Part shown: positions 41,362 through 51,047 of the stretch, piece after piece
How the letters are laid out: each line of letters starts with the position of its first letter
Position numbering within the stretch: position 1 is the first letter of the stretch
From: RGIG3178 sp964533965
GTDB taxonomy: Bacteria; Bacillota; Clostridia; Christensenellales; QAND01
DNA length: 64,000 nt
Reading direction: 5' to 3'
NCBI GenBank assembly: GCA_964533965.1
Contig: CAZHNN010000013.1
Coordinates: 11,954 to 75,953, forward strand
Position numbers and translations under genes: made by a program
Notes under the pieces: generated by a model
What the model was told of the DNA's origin: nothing
What the model saw: only the letters and a program-made list of their open reading frames with translations
Database searches by the model: none

Positions 41362-41835
41362 GTGGAAACAACCATTTTAACAGCCGCCGGTGTTCAGGAA
41401 CTCGAAAAACAGCTTGATTTTTTAAAGACCGTCGCACGCAAGGCCGTGGCGGAACAAATCAGGATTGCACGCGAATTTGGAGATCTTTCCGAGAATGCTG
41501 AATACGACGAGGCGAAGAACGAGCAAAGCCGTATCGAGGGCGAGATCATGCGCATTGAGCAGCGGCTGCGCAACGCCACCATCATTGACGAGGATGCCAT
41601 CTCCACCAATGCGGTAAGTCTTGGCTCCGTTGTTACCGTGGAAGAGGTTGGTAACGGCGGGCCTGTTACCTATACCCTCGTGGGATCTACCGAAGCCAAT
41701 CCAATGGAAGGCCGCATCAGCAATGAATCCCCTGTCGGCGCCGCGCTGCTGGGACGCAGCAAGGGCGATAGGCTGGAAGTTCATACGCCCGCTGGCGCCA
41801 TTGAATATATCATCATAGACATCAAGAGGGGATAA
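41362..41835 (+). CDS. greA: Transcription elongation factor GreA
   Basis: A 157-residue GreA starting at GTG 41362, which has GAAGGAG eight bases upstream; the ATG at 41200 is too far and would overlap the previous gene. The N-terminal coiled coil (residues ~1-75) has ILTAAGVQELEKQLDFLKTV and DLSENAEYDEAKNEQSRIEG, with the acidic tip that stimulates RNA cleavage by backtracked polymerase. The C-terminal globular domain has ESPVGAALLGRSKGD. It is followed 2 bases later by lysS. Confidence 0.93.
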   Translation: METTILTAAGVQELEKQLDFLKTVARKAVAEQIRIAREFGDLSENAEYDEAKNEQSRIEGEIMRIEQRLRNATIIDEDAISTNAVSLGSVVTVEEVGNGGPVTYTLVGSTEANPMEGRISNESPVGAALLGRSKGDRLEVHTPAGAIEYIIIDIKRG

Positions 41836-41837
41836 CG

Positions 41838-43343
41838 ATGGATAACGTTCAGGGAGCGGGCGCACCCGGCGGACAGGACGAGCAGGAGCTTTCCGAACAG
41901 CGAGTCATCCGGCGGGAAAAACTCAAAAAGCTGCGCGAAAACGGACAGGATCCCTATCTGGTAACACGATTTGACAAAAATGCGATGGCCAACGACGTCA
42001 TCGCATGTTTTGATACGCTGGAAGGATCGACGGTCAACATAGCCGGACGCATGCTTTCCCGCCGCATCATGGGTAAGGCGTCCTTTGCGCATATACTCGA
42101 TGAGAGCGGTGAAATCCAGATATATTTCAAGCGGGACGATATCGGCGAGGCGTACGACCTGTTCTTGGACCTGGACATCGGTGATCTGATCGGCGTAACG
42201 GGTTTTGTGTTCAAAACGCGCACCGGTGAGGTATCCATTCATGCACAAGGCCTCGTGTTGCTATCCAAATCGTTGATTCCGCTTCCGGAAAAATACCATG
42301 GACTCAAGGATACCGACATGCGCTACCGCATGCGCTATGTCGATCTCATCGTCAATCCGGAAGTGAGAAACGCGTTTGTCATTCGCTCGCGCATCATTTC
42401 CGCCATGCGCGCCTACCTGAATGGCCAGGGCTTCATGGAAGTGGAGACGCCCATTCTGCAGACCGAAGCGGGTGGCGCGTCGGCGCGGCCCTTCATTACG
42501 CACCATAATACGCTGGATATGAACATGTATCTTCGCATCGCGACGGAGCTGCATTTAAAGCGGCTCATCGTCGGTGGGTTTGAGAAGGTATATGAGATCG
42601 GGCGTATCTTCCGCAACGAGGGCATGGATACCAGGCACAACCCGGAGTTTACAACCGTCGAGTTGTATCAGGCCTATACCGATGTGAACGGCATGATGAA
42701 GCTGACCGAAGAATTGATCGCATATGTTGCCAATACGGTGCTCGACGGGCAAACGTCCGTAAGCTACGGCGGCAACGATATCGATATCCGTGCCCCGTAT
42801 AAAAAGGAAACGATGGCGAATCTGGTCAAAGACGCCTGCGGCATCGATTTCATGAGCCTGACCGATGACAATGCGCGCGAAACCGCAAAGAAAATAGGCC
42901 TTATAGAGATCAAGTCGAATTACAGCTGCGGAGAGTGCCTGTTTGCCGCGTTCGAGCAGTTGGTGGAACATACGCTTATCCAGCCGACTTTCGTGCTGGA
43001 ATATCCCGTGGAGGTTTCTCCGCTTGCCAAGCGCAAGAAGGACGACCTGCGCCTTACGGAACGGTTTGAATTCTTCATTTCCGGCAACGAGATGGCAAAC
43101 GCCTTCAGCGAACTAAACGACCCAATCGACCAGCACGACCGCTTCCTGCAGCAGGCCAAGGCACGGGCTGCAGGAGATGAGGAAGCCCAGATGATGGACG
43201 AGGATTTCGTCACCGCGCTGGAATACGGCATGCCTCCGACAGGCGGTATCGGCATCGGCGTGGACAGGCTGTGTATGCTGCTCACCGGGCAGACCTCAAT
43301 ACGCGACGTCATCCTGTTCCCGACCATGCGACCAAGAGCTTAG
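41838..43343 (+). CDS. lysS: Lysyl-tRNA synthetase, class II
   Basis: A 501-residue class II LysRS. The OB-fold anticodon-binding domain is at ~55-160 (VNIAGRMLSRRIMGKASFAH). The catalytic core has motif 1 (FMEVETPILQTEAGGASARPF), motif 2 (FEKVYEIGRIFRNEGMDTRHNPEF) and motif 3 (GIGIGVDRLCMLLTGQTSIRD). The N-terminal extension QDEQELSEQRVIRREKLKKL is typical. Charges tRNA-Lys. Operon with greA, a common order in Bacillota. A terminator follows. Confidence 0.96.
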   Translation: MDNVQGAGAPGGQDEQELSEQRVIRREKLKKLRENGQDPYLVTRFDKNAMANDVIACFDTLEGSTVNIAGRMLSRRIMGKASFAHILDESGEIQIYFKRDDIGEAYDLFLDLDIGDLIGVTGFVFKTRTGEVSIHAQGLVLLSKSLIPLPEKYHGLKDTDMRYRMRYVDLIVNPEVRNAFVIRSRIISAMRAYLNGQGFMEVETPILQTEAGGASARPFITHHNTLDMNMYLRIATELHLKRLIVGGFEKVYEIGRIFRNEGMDTRHNPEFTTVELYQAYTDVNGMMKLTEELIAYVANTVLDGQTSVSYGGNDIDIRAPYKKETMANLVKDACGIDFMSLTDDNARETAKKIGLIEIKSNYSCGECLFAAFEQLVEHTLIQPTFVLEYPVEVSPLAKRKKDDLRLTERFEFFISGNEMANAFSELNDPIDQHDRFLQQAKARAAGDEEAQMMDEDFVTALEYGMPPTGGIGIGVDRLCMLLTGQTSIRDVILFPTMRPRA

Positions 43344-43356
43344 TAAAATGCAATGC

Positions 43357-43386
43357 AAAAAACGCGGCATCCGCCGCGTTTTGTTT
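43357..43386 (+). terminator. Terminator after lysS
   Basis: AACGCGGC-atcc-GCCGCGTT followed by TTGTTTTA. Confidence 0.8.
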
Positions 43387-43390
43387 TACG

Positions 43391-43419
43391 TTGACTTCCC
43401 AAATTGAATTGTCTACTAT
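43391..43419 (+). promoter_or_regulatory. Sigma-A promoter for the PfkB-AICAR transformylase operon
   Basis: TTGACT (43391-43396), 17 bases, TACTAT (43414-43419), about 30 bases before the kinase ATG. Confidence 0.65.
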
Positions 43420-43450
43420 ATCCATATAGTTTATAAAAACGGAGGATACT

Positions 43451-44422
43451 ATGGCTGAAGTCATTTGCGTCGGAATGGCCTGTGCCGACGTCGTGCTGCG
43501 GGGTGTGGACCTAAATAAGGCTCCCGCGTCTTACGACAGGCATGTTCCGGTAAAGAGCACTTCGATCGCAGGCGGCGGCGACGCTCTTAACGAAGCCATT
43601 GTGCTAGGTTATTTGGGCCATCATGTAAGGCTGATGGCCGGACGCGGGGACGACGGAGCGGGCGCCATCGTTGCGGCGATGGCGAATAAGGCCAATGTGG
43701 ATATGGGGCTATGCAACACCATTCCCGGCTACTGCACGCCCGTGAGCGCCATCATGGTCGATGAAAGCGCGGACAAGATGTTCTTCCGGCCGCCCGCAGG
43801 TTCCCCCGGCTCGTTTCTGACGCACGTTCGTTTCGTTCCCGATATAGCCGACATAAAAGACGTCAAGGTGGTGTCGCTCGCGAGCCTGTTTACCTCTCCG
43901 TTGGACGACGTTGCACTCACGGCGCAATTGGCAAAAAAGGCAAAAGCCGAAGGCGCCATCGTCTGCGCCGACACAAAGCCGCTTCGGGACGGCATGATGC
44001 TATCGGATTACCGCGAAGCGTTGCCCTATATCGATTATTTCTTTCCCAACGAGTCGGAAGCGGCGCAGTTCGCGCCTGATTTGCGCGACACGGCTGATAT
44101 GGCGGCTTATTTTCAATCCTTCGGCATCAAGAACGCTGTGATCAAAATCGGCGAACGCGGCGCCTTGTTCTTCGGCGAGCATGAGCATTTCCACATGCCT
44201 GCCTATCAGACGGAAGCCGTGGATACGACCGGGTGTGGCGACAACTTTGCGGCCGGTTTCATCTCGGGGCTGTTGCAGGGCATGGATGCGCGTGGATGCT
44301 GCGCGTTTGCGACGGCAGCGGCTTCGATTTGCCTGCGGTCGGTGGGCGCGTCGACAGGCGTTACTAGCAGACAACAGGTCAACGACCGGTACAACGAGAT
44401 AAAATTACTTCATATAGGATAG
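43451..44422 (+). CDS. PfkB-family carbohydrate/nucleoside kinase
   Basis: A 323-residue ribokinase-superfamily kinase. Substrate loop: SIAGGGDALNEAIVLGYLGH. C-terminal signature: AVDTTGCGDNFAAGFISGLL, the DTxGxGD motif with the catalytic Asp. FFPNESEAAQF is the family's NxxE magnesium-binding region. Likely phosphorylates a sugar or nucleoside. Genes for the neighbouring AICAR transformylase suggest a link to purine metabolism, but the substrate is unproven. Confidence 0.88.
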   Translation: MAEVICVGMACADVVLRGVDLNKAPASYDRHVPVKSTSIAGGGDALNEAIVLGYLGHHVRLMAGRGDDGAGAIVAAMANKANVDMGLCNTIPGYCTPVSAIMVDESADKMFFRPPAGSPGSFLTHVRFVPDIADIKDVKVVSLASLFTSPLDDVALTAQLAKKAKAEGAIVCADTKPLRDGMMLSDYREALPYIDYFFPNESEAAQFAPDLRDTADMAAYFQSFGIKNAVIKIGERGALFFGEHEHFHMPAYQTEAVDTTGCGDNFAAGFISGLLQGMDARGCCAFATAAASICLRSVGASTGVTSRQQVNDRYNEIKLLHIG

Positions 44423-44432
44423 GGAGAAGCCG

Positions 44433-45605
44433 ATGATCGAGATGACGCTCAAATACGGGTGCAACCCGAACCAAAAACCCGCCCGCGTGTTCATGGAAGA
44501 GGGTGAACTGCCCATCACGGTGCACGGCGGAAGGCCGGGGTACATCAACCTTTTGGATGCGTTCAACGGGTACCAACTGGTGCGCGAACTGCACAAAGCC
44601 ACGAGACTGCCTGCGGCCACATCCTTCAAGCACGTGAGCCCGGCGGGCGCGGCCGTGGGTCTGCCTCTTGGTGAGGTAGAACGGCAGATCTACTTTGTGG
44701 GAAGCGATGAGCTGACGCCGCTGGCATCGGCATATGCCCGCGCGCGCGGCGCGGACAGGATGTCGTCCTACGGTGATTTTGTGGCGCTCTCCGACGTGTG
44801 CGATGAGGCAACGGCGAAGCTGATCAACCGCGAAGTGTCCGATGGGGTGATTGCCCCCGGATACACAAAAGAAGCGCTTACGATCCTCACGAAGAAGCGC
44901 GGCGGCAGCTACAACGTCATACAGATCGATCCGAGCTATGAACCCAAAAAGATTGAACAGAAGGATGTCTATGGCATCCGCTTCGAGCAGGCGAGAAACG
45001 ACATTGCCATCGACAGATCGCTGTTCACACAGTTCCCCACAAAGAATAAGCATCTTTCGGAAGAGCAGCTGCGCGATCTGATCATCGCGCTGATCACGCT
45101 CAAATACACGCAATCCAACTCGGTCTGCTACACGAAGAACGGGCAGGCCATCGGCATCGGCGCAGGGCAGCAGTCGCGCATCCACTGTACGAGGCTTGCG
45201 GGCAACAAGGCGGATGTATGGCACCTTCGCCAGCACGAAAAAGTGCTGAACCTACCGTTTGTTAAGGGCATTCACAGGGCGGATAGGGACAACGCGATCG
45301 ATGTTTATATCAGTGACGAATGCGATGATGTCCTTCGTGACGGCGAGTGGCAAAAGGTGTTTGCAGTTTGTCCCGAGCCATTGACACAGGAGGAAAAGAG
45401 GGCGTTTTTGTCCCAACAGACCGGCGTGTCGCTGGGATCCGACGCGTTCTTCCCGTTTGGCGACAACATCGAGCGGGCGCACAAGAGCGGCGTTAGTGCG
45501 ATTGCGCAGCCGGGCGGTTCCATACGCGACGACCATGTGATCGAGACTTGTGACAGATACGGCATCGCGATGGCGTTTACAGGTGTCCGGTTGTTCCATC
45601 ATTGA
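44433..45605 (+). CDS. Stand-alone AICAR transformylase (PurH C-terminal type)
   Basis: A 390-residue protein matching the transformylase half of bifunctional PurH: KYGCNPNQKPARVFME, ATSFKHVSPAGAAVGLPL (active-site Lys-His), TLKYTQSNSVCYTKNGQAIGIGAGQQSR and SDAFFPFGDNIERAH. It lacks the N-terminal IMP cyclohydrolase domain, so a separate cyclohydrolase must act elsewhere. Uses 10-formyl-THF to formylate AICAR in purine synthesis. The ATG at 44433 has GGGAGA upstream and lies 10 bases after the kinase gene. Confidence 0.9.
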   Translation: MIEMTLKYGCNPNQKPARVFMEEGELPITVHGGRPGYINLLDAFNGYQLVRELHKATRLPAATSFKHVSPAGAAVGLPLGEVERQIYFVGSDELTPLASAYARARGADRMSSYGDFVALSDVCDEATAKLINREVSDGVIAPGYTKEALTILTKKRGGSYNVIQIDPSYEPKKIEQKDVYGIRFEQARNDIAIDRSLFTQFPTKNKHLSEEQLRDLIIALITLKYTQSNSVCYTKNGQAIGIGAGQQSRIHCTRLAGNKADVWHLRQHEKVLNLPFVKGIHRADRDNAIDVYISDECDDVLRDGEWQKVFAVCPEPLTQEEKRAFLSQQTGVSLGSDAFFPFGDNIERAHKSGVSAIAQPGGSIRDDHVIETCDRYGIAMAFTGVRLFHH

Positions 45606-45643
45606 TGCACAGCAGTCCCTTTTAACCTAAGGAGAAAAAGACA

Positions 45644-46471
45644 ATGATATGCAGGATTAAGGATCTGGAAGTGTATTATGAAGTGCATGGGGAAGGCAAA
45701 CCCTTTATCATGCTGCATGGATTTGCTCCCGATCACAGGCTGATGAAGGGGTGCTTTGAGCCGATATTCAAGCAAAGAAGCGGTTACCGCAGGATATATC
45801 TTGATCTGCCTGGAATGGGAAAAACGAAAAGCAAAGCCTGGATCAAAAATGCCGATGTGATGCTGGATATTCTCGTTGATTTTATCAACGAAATAATTGG
45901 AGATGAGAATTTTCTGCTGGCAGGGACGTCCTATGGCGGATACCTGGCCAGAGGTATCATACACAGAATGCCGGATAAAGTAGACGGATTACTGCTGCTA
46001 TGTCCCTGTATCGTTGCGGATGCGAAAAAGCGCAACAGGCCTTTGCATGTTGCCCTCAAAAGGGAAGCCGGTCTGCTCGAACGCCTTGATCCTTTAGAAG
46101 CCGAAGACTTTGCATCCATGGCCGTGGTCCAAACGGAAACTGTATGGGTCAGATACCGGGATGAAATCCTGTCCGGCGTAAAGGTAAAGGACACGCCATT
46201 TCTAAACAATTTTCAGCGCAGCGGGTACGCGTTTTCCTTCGATGTGGACGCCTTACAGAAGAAATTCGAGAAGCCCTCGTTGATGCTGATGGGAAGGCAG
46301 GACGCAACCGTCGGCTATAAGGACGCTTGGAGTATTCTGGATAACTATCCGAGGGCTACGTTTGCCGTATTGGACTGGGCAGGGCATAATTTGCAGTTGG
46401 AACAGGAAGAACTGTTCTGCGCATTGGTCAATGAATGGCTTGATCGGGTCAATGACACATGGAATTCTTAG
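45644..46471 (+). CDS. Alpha/beta hydrolase
   Basis: A 275-residue alpha/beta-hydrolase. Oxyanion region FIMLHGFAPDHRL, nucleophile elbow LLAGTSYGGYLARG (Ser in GxSxG), acid near MLMGRQDATVGY, and catalytic His in LDWAGHNLQLEQ. A cap region of ~60 residues with FLNNFQRSGYAFSF separates strands. Start MICRIKDLEVYYEVHGEGKP matches the family. Substrate unknown; often annotated as a broad esterase or lactonase. Confidence 0.85.
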   Translation: MICRIKDLEVYYEVHGEGKPFIMLHGFAPDHRLMKGCFEPIFKQRSGYRRIYLDLPGMGKTKSKAWIKNADVMLDILVDFINEIIGDENFLLAGTSYGGYLARGIIHRMPDKVDGLLLLCPCIVADAKKRNRPLHVALKREAGLLERLDPLEAEDFASMAVVQTETVWVRYRDEILSGVKVKDTPFLNNFQRSGYAFSFDVDALQKKFEKPSLMLMGRQDATVGYKDAWSILDNYPRATFAVLDWAGHNLQLEQEELFCALVNEWLDRVNDTWNS

Positions 46472-46505
46472 GCACATTGCCAATAAGGATGTATGCAATA
46501 ACAAA

Positions 46506-46534
46506 GACCTCTGCCAAAAAATCCGGCAGAGGTC
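46506..46534 (+). terminator. Hairpin after the hydrolase gene
   Basis: GACCTCTGCC-aaaaaatcc-GGCAGAGGTC, a perfect 10-bp stem, but with only TATCGAT downstream. Confidence 0.45.
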
Positions 46535-46578
46535 TATCGATACGCATTCCGGAGCTTTGATTGCAGAAGGGTATGACC

Positions 46579-47349
46579 ATGAAGATAGGCGTATTTCAAT
46601 TCCGCTGCAGCGGAGACCTTGATGCCAACTATGCCGCTATAGAACGCGCAATCAAACAGGCGGCCACACAACACGTTAGGCTTCTTGTGTTTGCGGAATG
46701 TGCGCTTTGCGGATACCCGCCCGTGGAAACGGATATACAAAGCGTGGACTATGAAGGCACGGAGCGCAGTTTGGCCAAGATACGCCTTTTGGCAAAAGAG
46801 GCAGGGCTATATGTTGCCTTGGGTTTGATCCGGATGGAGAATGGGCGGCGCTACAACTCGCTGGAACTGATCGGCCCCGACGGGAATACGATCGGCCATT
46901 ATGATAAACGCGCGTTGTGGGGCTGGGATCTGGATCACTTTGACAAGGGCGGCGAACCTGGGATATTCCACATGGACGGCCTGACTGTGGGCTTTCGCAT
47001 CTGCTATGAAGTTCGGTTCCCCGAATATTTCCGAGAATTGTTCAAGGCGGGAACCGACATCTGTTTCGTCAGCTTCTCCGATGTGTCTGAACAGGACTCA
47101 CAACTCCGCTATGACATCATCAAGGCAAATTTGATGACGAGGGCAGTCGAAAACGCTATGACGGTGATCTCAGTCAACAGCATTTCTAAGTTTCAAACGG
47201 CGCCGACCGCTGTATTCGGTCCCGAAGGAGAGGTCAAGCTTGAAACCCCAAAAAACGAAGAATTCCTGCTCGTCTTCGACTATAGAATCCCCGAACCGAC
47301 ATTCAGCATGAAGGGTAGAATTCGGCATTCCCACGAACTGAATGCCTGA
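46579..47349 (+). CDS. Carbon-nitrogen hydrolase (nitrilase superfamily)
   Basis: About 256 residues from the ATG at 46579 (GAAGGG upstream; the frame opens at 46561). Glu-Lys-Cys triad: LLVFAECALCGYPP (Glu), HYDKRALWGWD (Lys) and GFRICYEVRFPEYFRELF (Cys). Members hydrolyse amides or carbamoyl groups, such as omega-amidase or beta-ureidopropionase. Substrate cannot be assigned. Followed by a strong terminator. Confidence 0.87.
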   Translation: MKIGVFQFRCSGDLDANYAAIERAIKQAATQHVRLLVFAECALCGYPPVETDIQSVDYEGTERSLAKIRLLAKEAGLYVALGLIRMENGRRYNSLELIGPDGNTIGHYDKRALWGWDLDHFDKGGEPGIFHMDGLTVGFRICYEVRFPEYFRELFKAGTDICFVSFSDVSEQDSQLRYDIIKANLMTRAVENAMTVISVNSISKFQTAPTAVFGPEGEVKLETPKNEEFLLVFDYRIPEPTFSMKGRIRHSHELNA

Positions 47350-47415
47350 TGTGAATCGTTATAGTTGGCGCGTAACGGACGCAGCTTCGTCAAAACAAAC
47401 TTTGAAAAACAATAT

Positions 47416-47454
47416 AAAAAAGCCGCCATGGTGCATCCGTGGCGGCTTTTTTTA
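47416..47454 (+). terminator. Terminator after the nitrilase-family gene
   Basis: AGCCGCCA...TGGCGGCT with a 10-base loop, followed by TTTTTTTATTG. Confidence 0.8.
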
Positions 47455-47510
47455 TTGTCAACTCAACTCAAGGGAAAGCATTACATGATACGGGAGTTTG
47501 AAAGTATGGC

Positions 47511-48398
47511 TTAGTCTACCCTCTTATCCCCGAAGAAGAACAGCGCAACAGTCCCGGGTCCTGTATGGGCTCCGATCACGGTGCCGATGCTGCTGATCAA
47601 GACCTTGCTATTCAGCTTGGGGAAGTTTTCCTCGATGAGGTCCGCCAGCTTGCGCGCGTCTTCATAGCAAGCAGATTGGGAGATGAAGCACTTGCCGGAA
47701 TAATTCGTCCCGCCTGTCGCATGCTCCACCATCATCTCCAGTGTTTCCTTGATGACATGCTTCTTGCCGCGGACTTTCTTGCGGGGGATAAGCTTGCCCT
47801 CAAAGCTCACGTTCATCAGCGGGCAGATGTTCAACAGCGATCCCACGAACGCCGAGGAAGCCGATATACGCCCGCCGCGCTTCAAGTGCGTCAAGTCGGT
47901 GGTAAAGAACCAGTGGTGCACGTTGAGCTTGTTTGCTTCCGCCCATTCGTGTGCCTGCTCGATGGATACGCCGCTGTCCCGCATATCCAGCACGGCATCG
48001 GTCAGAAGTCCGTAGCCCGAGGACGCGCCCAGCGAATCCACGATGTACAGCTTGCGGTCCGGGTATTTTGCAGAGAGTTCATCCCTTGCCATGCAGGCGG
48101 AACCATAGGTGCCGGACAGGGCGGAGGACAGGGACAGATGCAAAATGTCTTTCCCCTGCTGCAGATACGGCTCAAAGAATTCAATGAACTGCCCCACGTT
48201 CACCTGCGAGGTGGTGGGCAGCGCGCCGTTGTCTATCCTCCGGTAGAACTCGTCAAAGGACATCGTCTGTCCGAGATCATCCGGATATTCCTTGTCGTCC
48301 ATGTTAAAGTGGTAGATCACATACGGGACATTGCGCGCCTGCATGTATTCATAGGGCAGATCCGCTGTGGAACAGCAGGTAACAATGTATTCGCTCAT
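47511..48398 (-). CDS. DegV family fatty-acid-binding protein
   Basis: About 295 residues from the ATG at 48398 (GGGGAG upstream; the frame reaches 48560). Opens YIVTCCSTADLPYEYMQARN and has the DegV ligand motif ALPTTSQVNVGQFIEFF. The core is HLSLSSALSGTYGSACMA, then DLTHLKRGGRISASSAFVGS and IGTVIGAHTGPGTVALFF. DegV proteins bind fatty acids, some serving as FakB-type carriers for fatty-acid kinase. A closely related gene lies 230 bases upstream. Confidence 0.9.
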   Translation of the reverse strand: MSEYIVTCCSTADLPYEYMQARNVPYVIYHFNMDDKEYPDDLGQTMSFDEFYRRIDNGALPTTSQVNVGQFIEFFEPYLQQGKDILHLSLSSALSGTYGSACMARDELSAKYPDRKLYIVDSLGASSGYGLLTDAVLDMRDSGVSIEQAHEWAEANKLNVHHWFFTTDLTHLKRGGRISASSAFVGSLLNICPLMNVSFEGKLIPRKKVRGKKHVIKETLEMMVEHATGGTNYSGKCFISQSACYEDARKLADLIEENFPKLNSKVLISSIGTVIGAHTGPGTVALFFFGDKRVD

Positions 48399-48630
48399 AG
48401 GTTTTCTCCCCTGATACCGATGAATCGTCCTTCGCATCCGAAAAGGATGCTTCGAAAGTCCCATCTGAAATTTCCCGGACAGGCTTTTGACAGCCTTTTC
48501 CTGTACATCTATTAAATCATAGAATGCCCGCGGATTCAACATAAAGCCTTGCGGCAACACACAGTCGGGAGCCTTCCAAAAGTCTGCTTACAGAGTATGC
48601 CGGGACAATGCGGCCCCATGCGCCGGGCGT

Positions 48631-49509
48631 TCAGATCTTGCGCGGTTGTTTGCCCAGGAATACGACTGCCAGCATGTCGGGGCCGGTATGCGAGCCGATG
48701 ACGGGGCCGATCGGATGGATCTCCACTTTCTTGAAAGCGGTTTCCTCCAATACTCTATCCTTGAGCTTTTCCGCATCCTCGATGCAATCGCCGTGGAGGA
48801 TGTAGGCGGTATCCCAGCCTGCGTAGTCGGGAGCGTTCTGTTCAACGTGCTCGACCAGCGTGCGGATGGATTTGCGCCGCCCGTTCACCTTTTCAAGCTG
48901 CACCAAATGGCCCGTTTTGTCTATGGTCAGAATGGGCTTGATGGAAGCCAGGCGGCCCACCATTGCCGCAGCCCTTGAAATGCGCCCGCCGCGGAACAGG
49001 TGGTCAAGATCGGAAACCGTGATGAAGTGCTGTATGCGTAGGCGGATATCCAGAAGCTTTTGCGCCGCTTCCTCAATCGGAAGTCCCTGTGAATGGAAGC
49101 GCGCCGCAAGCAGCGCCAGTATACCCTGGCCGAACGAAGCGCTGAGCGAATCGACGAGGATGAGCTTGCGGTCCGGGTATTGCTCTAACAGCATCTGCTG
49201 CGTGGATACCGCCACCTCGTAAGTGCTGCTAAGTGGGCTGCCAAACACGACATACAAAACGTCCTTGCCCTGTTCAAAAAACTGCTGCACCGCTGAACCG
49301 ATGGTTGTCTGGTTCAGGTTGCTGGTGGTGGGCATGGCGCCGTTTCGCATGGACTCGTAGAATGCATGATAGTCGTACGCAAAAGGGTCCTGTAAAAATT
49401 CCTGTCCTTTGAGAAAATAGGAATAGGGCAATACCTGTATCCCGTTTTCCCTGTACACTTCACCCGGCATATCCGCCGTGGAGCAGGTGATAAGGCAGTA
49501 ATCCGGCAT
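48631..49509 (-). CDS. DegV family fatty-acid-binding protein (second copy)
   Basis: A 292-residue DegV paralogue of the 47511 product: YCLITCSTADMPGEVYRENG, AMPTTSNLNQTTIGSAVQQF, YVVFGSPLSSTYEVAV, DLDHLFRGGRISRAAAMVG and IGPVIGSHTGPDMLAVVFLG. The ATG at 49509 has GGAGG upstream. Two DegV genes in tandem suggest carriers with different acyl specificity for one fatty-acid kinase, encoded outside this window. That is inference from FakA/FakB systems. Confidence 0.9.
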   Translation of the reverse strand: MPDYCLITCSTADMPGEVYRENGIQVLPYSYFLKGQEFLQDPFAYDYHAFYESMRNGAMPTTSNLNQTTIGSAVQQFFEQGKDVLYVVFGSPLSSTYEVAVSTQQMLLEQYPDRKLILVDSLSASFGQGILALLAARFHSQGLPIEEAAQKLLDIRLRIQHFITVSDLDHLFRGGRISRAAAMVGRLASIKPILTIDKTGHLVQLEKVNGRRKSIRTLVEHVEQNAPDYAGWDTAYILHGDCIEDAEKLKDRVLEETAFKKVEIHPIGPVIGSHTGPDMLAVVFLGKQPRKI

Positions 49510-49709
49510 AATGCATCCTCCATAAAATCCTTACTTGATTATTCCCAATAATTAGCCTTATGGCATAAACAGCAATGGATTTATTTGGCAAGTCCCAGAA
49601 CAACACTATACCATGGAACGGATTGCACGTGAACTGTAAAACGTACATCACAACCACTTTTTGGAATTTCTTATAAGTTACGCATAGGATTCCCGGGGCT
49701 TGATTTCTC

Positions 49710-49739
49710 TTGACAATACCCAATCGCAGCGAATACATT
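49710..49739 (+). promoter_or_regulatory. Possible promoter of the aspartate aminotransferase gene
   Basis: TTGACA (49710-49715), 18 bases, TACATT (49734-49739). The -10 matches only moderately. Confidence 0.35.
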
Positions 49740-49788
49740 TATGGATGAATCATAGCATGGTCGCAACGAATCAGTATGGAGGGTCATT

Positions 49789-50988
49789 ATGAAAGAATTG
49801 TCGGTGCGCGTACAGAAAGTTACCGGTTCGGTAACGCTGGAAATCGATGCAAAAGCAAAGGCGATGAAAAGCGCCGGTTGTGACGTCATCAGTTTCGGGG
49901 CTGGGGAGCCTGACTTCGATACCCCATCGCACATCGTAGAGGCGGGCGTGCGTGCCATGCGGGGCGGGCAGACGCGCTATACGGCAAGTAGCGGTACCCC
50001 TGCCGTTCGCCAGGCCGTCGTCGATAAATTGAAAAAGCGCAACGGACTTACCTACACACCCAATCAGATAGTGGTAACCAACGGCGCAAAACAGGCGCTG
50101 TGCAACGTGATCTTCGCCCTGTTGAACCCCGGCGACGAGGCGATCCTTTTAACGCCCTGCTGGGTCAGCTATGCGGAATTGGTGCAGATGGCGGGCGGCA
50201 CGCCCGTGTTGGTCAAGCGCGATAAGGACAAAGGCTTTGCGCTGGACCTTGTGGCGCTCGAATCCGCCATTACCGACAAGACGAAGTTCATCATGCTCAA
50301 TTCCCCCGATAACCCCTGCGGCAATGTGATGACGGAGCAGGAGCTTTTGGCTATCGCGGAACTGGCGAAAAAATATGATCTTTACATCGTGTCCGATGAG
50401 ATATATGAAGAATTCGTCTACGACGGGGAGCTGCCCAAGTCCATCGCTTCCTACAGCGAGGATGCGTATAAGCGCACGATCCTCATCAACGGCGTGAGCA
50501 AGACCTATGCGATGACGGGCTGGCGGCTGGGCTACAGCGCGTGCGATGCCAATCTTGCAGCCAAGATGGGCGACTGGCAGAGCCATGCAACGGGAAATGT
50601 GAACGCGATGGCGCAGGTTGCCGCAATCGAAGCCTTATCGGGCGACCAGGCATGCGTTGTCACGATGGTGGATGAATTCAAAAAGCGGCGTATCGAGATG
50701 ACAAACCGCATCAACCAAATGCCGTATCTTTCCTGCCGCTTGCCGGACGGCGCCTTCTATGTGATAGCGGATATCACGCAAGTCATCGGTATGAAGGCGA
50801 ACGACGAAGTGATCACCGACGACTGGAGCTTCACCAGGCTTCTTTTGGAGCAGGCGGAAGTGGCGGTTGTGCCCGGTGGCGCGTTCTTTGCACCGAATAT
50901 GATACGCTTGTCCTACGCTCTTTCGATGCAGGATTTACAAAAGGGGCTTGACAAAGTACTAATATTCATGCAGAATTTGCAGAAATAA
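49789..50988 (+). CDS. Aspartate aminotransferase (class I, 1-beta type)
   Basis: A 399-residue aminotransferase: FGAGEPDFDTPSHIVEA, TRYTASSGTPAVRQAV, VTNGAKQALCNVIFALLNPGDE, LNSPDNPCGNV, SDEIYEEFVYDG and NGVSKTYAMTGWRLGY with the PLP Lys, then MIRLSYALS with the substrate Arg. These are typical of thermophile/Bacillus-type AspAT. Transfers amino groups between aspartate and 2-oxoglutarate. The ATG has GGAGG upstream. Confidence 0.93.
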   Translation: MKELSVRVQKVTGSVTLEIDAKAKAMKSAGCDVISFGAGEPDFDTPSHIVEAGVRAMRGGQTRYTASSGTPAVRQAVVDKLKKRNGLTYTPNQIVVTNGAKQALCNVIFALLNPGDEAILLTPCWVSYAELVQMAGGTPVLVKRDKDKGFALDLVALESAITDKTKFIMLNSPDNPCGNVMTEQELLAIAELAKKYDLYIVSDEIYEEFVYDGELPKSIASYSEDAYKRTILINGVSKTYAMTGWRLGYSACDANLAAKMGDWQSHATGNVNAMAQVAAIEALSGDQACVVTMVDEFKKRRIEMTNRINQMPYLSCRLPDGAFYVIADITQVIGMKANDEVITDDWSFTRLLLEQAEVAVVPGGAFFAPNMIRLSYALSMQDLQKGLDKVLIFMQNLQK

Positions 50989-51047
50989 CAGTTATATTTA
51001 TGCACGAATAGAATATACACAGATACAAAGGCCGAAGGGCGGAGAGG

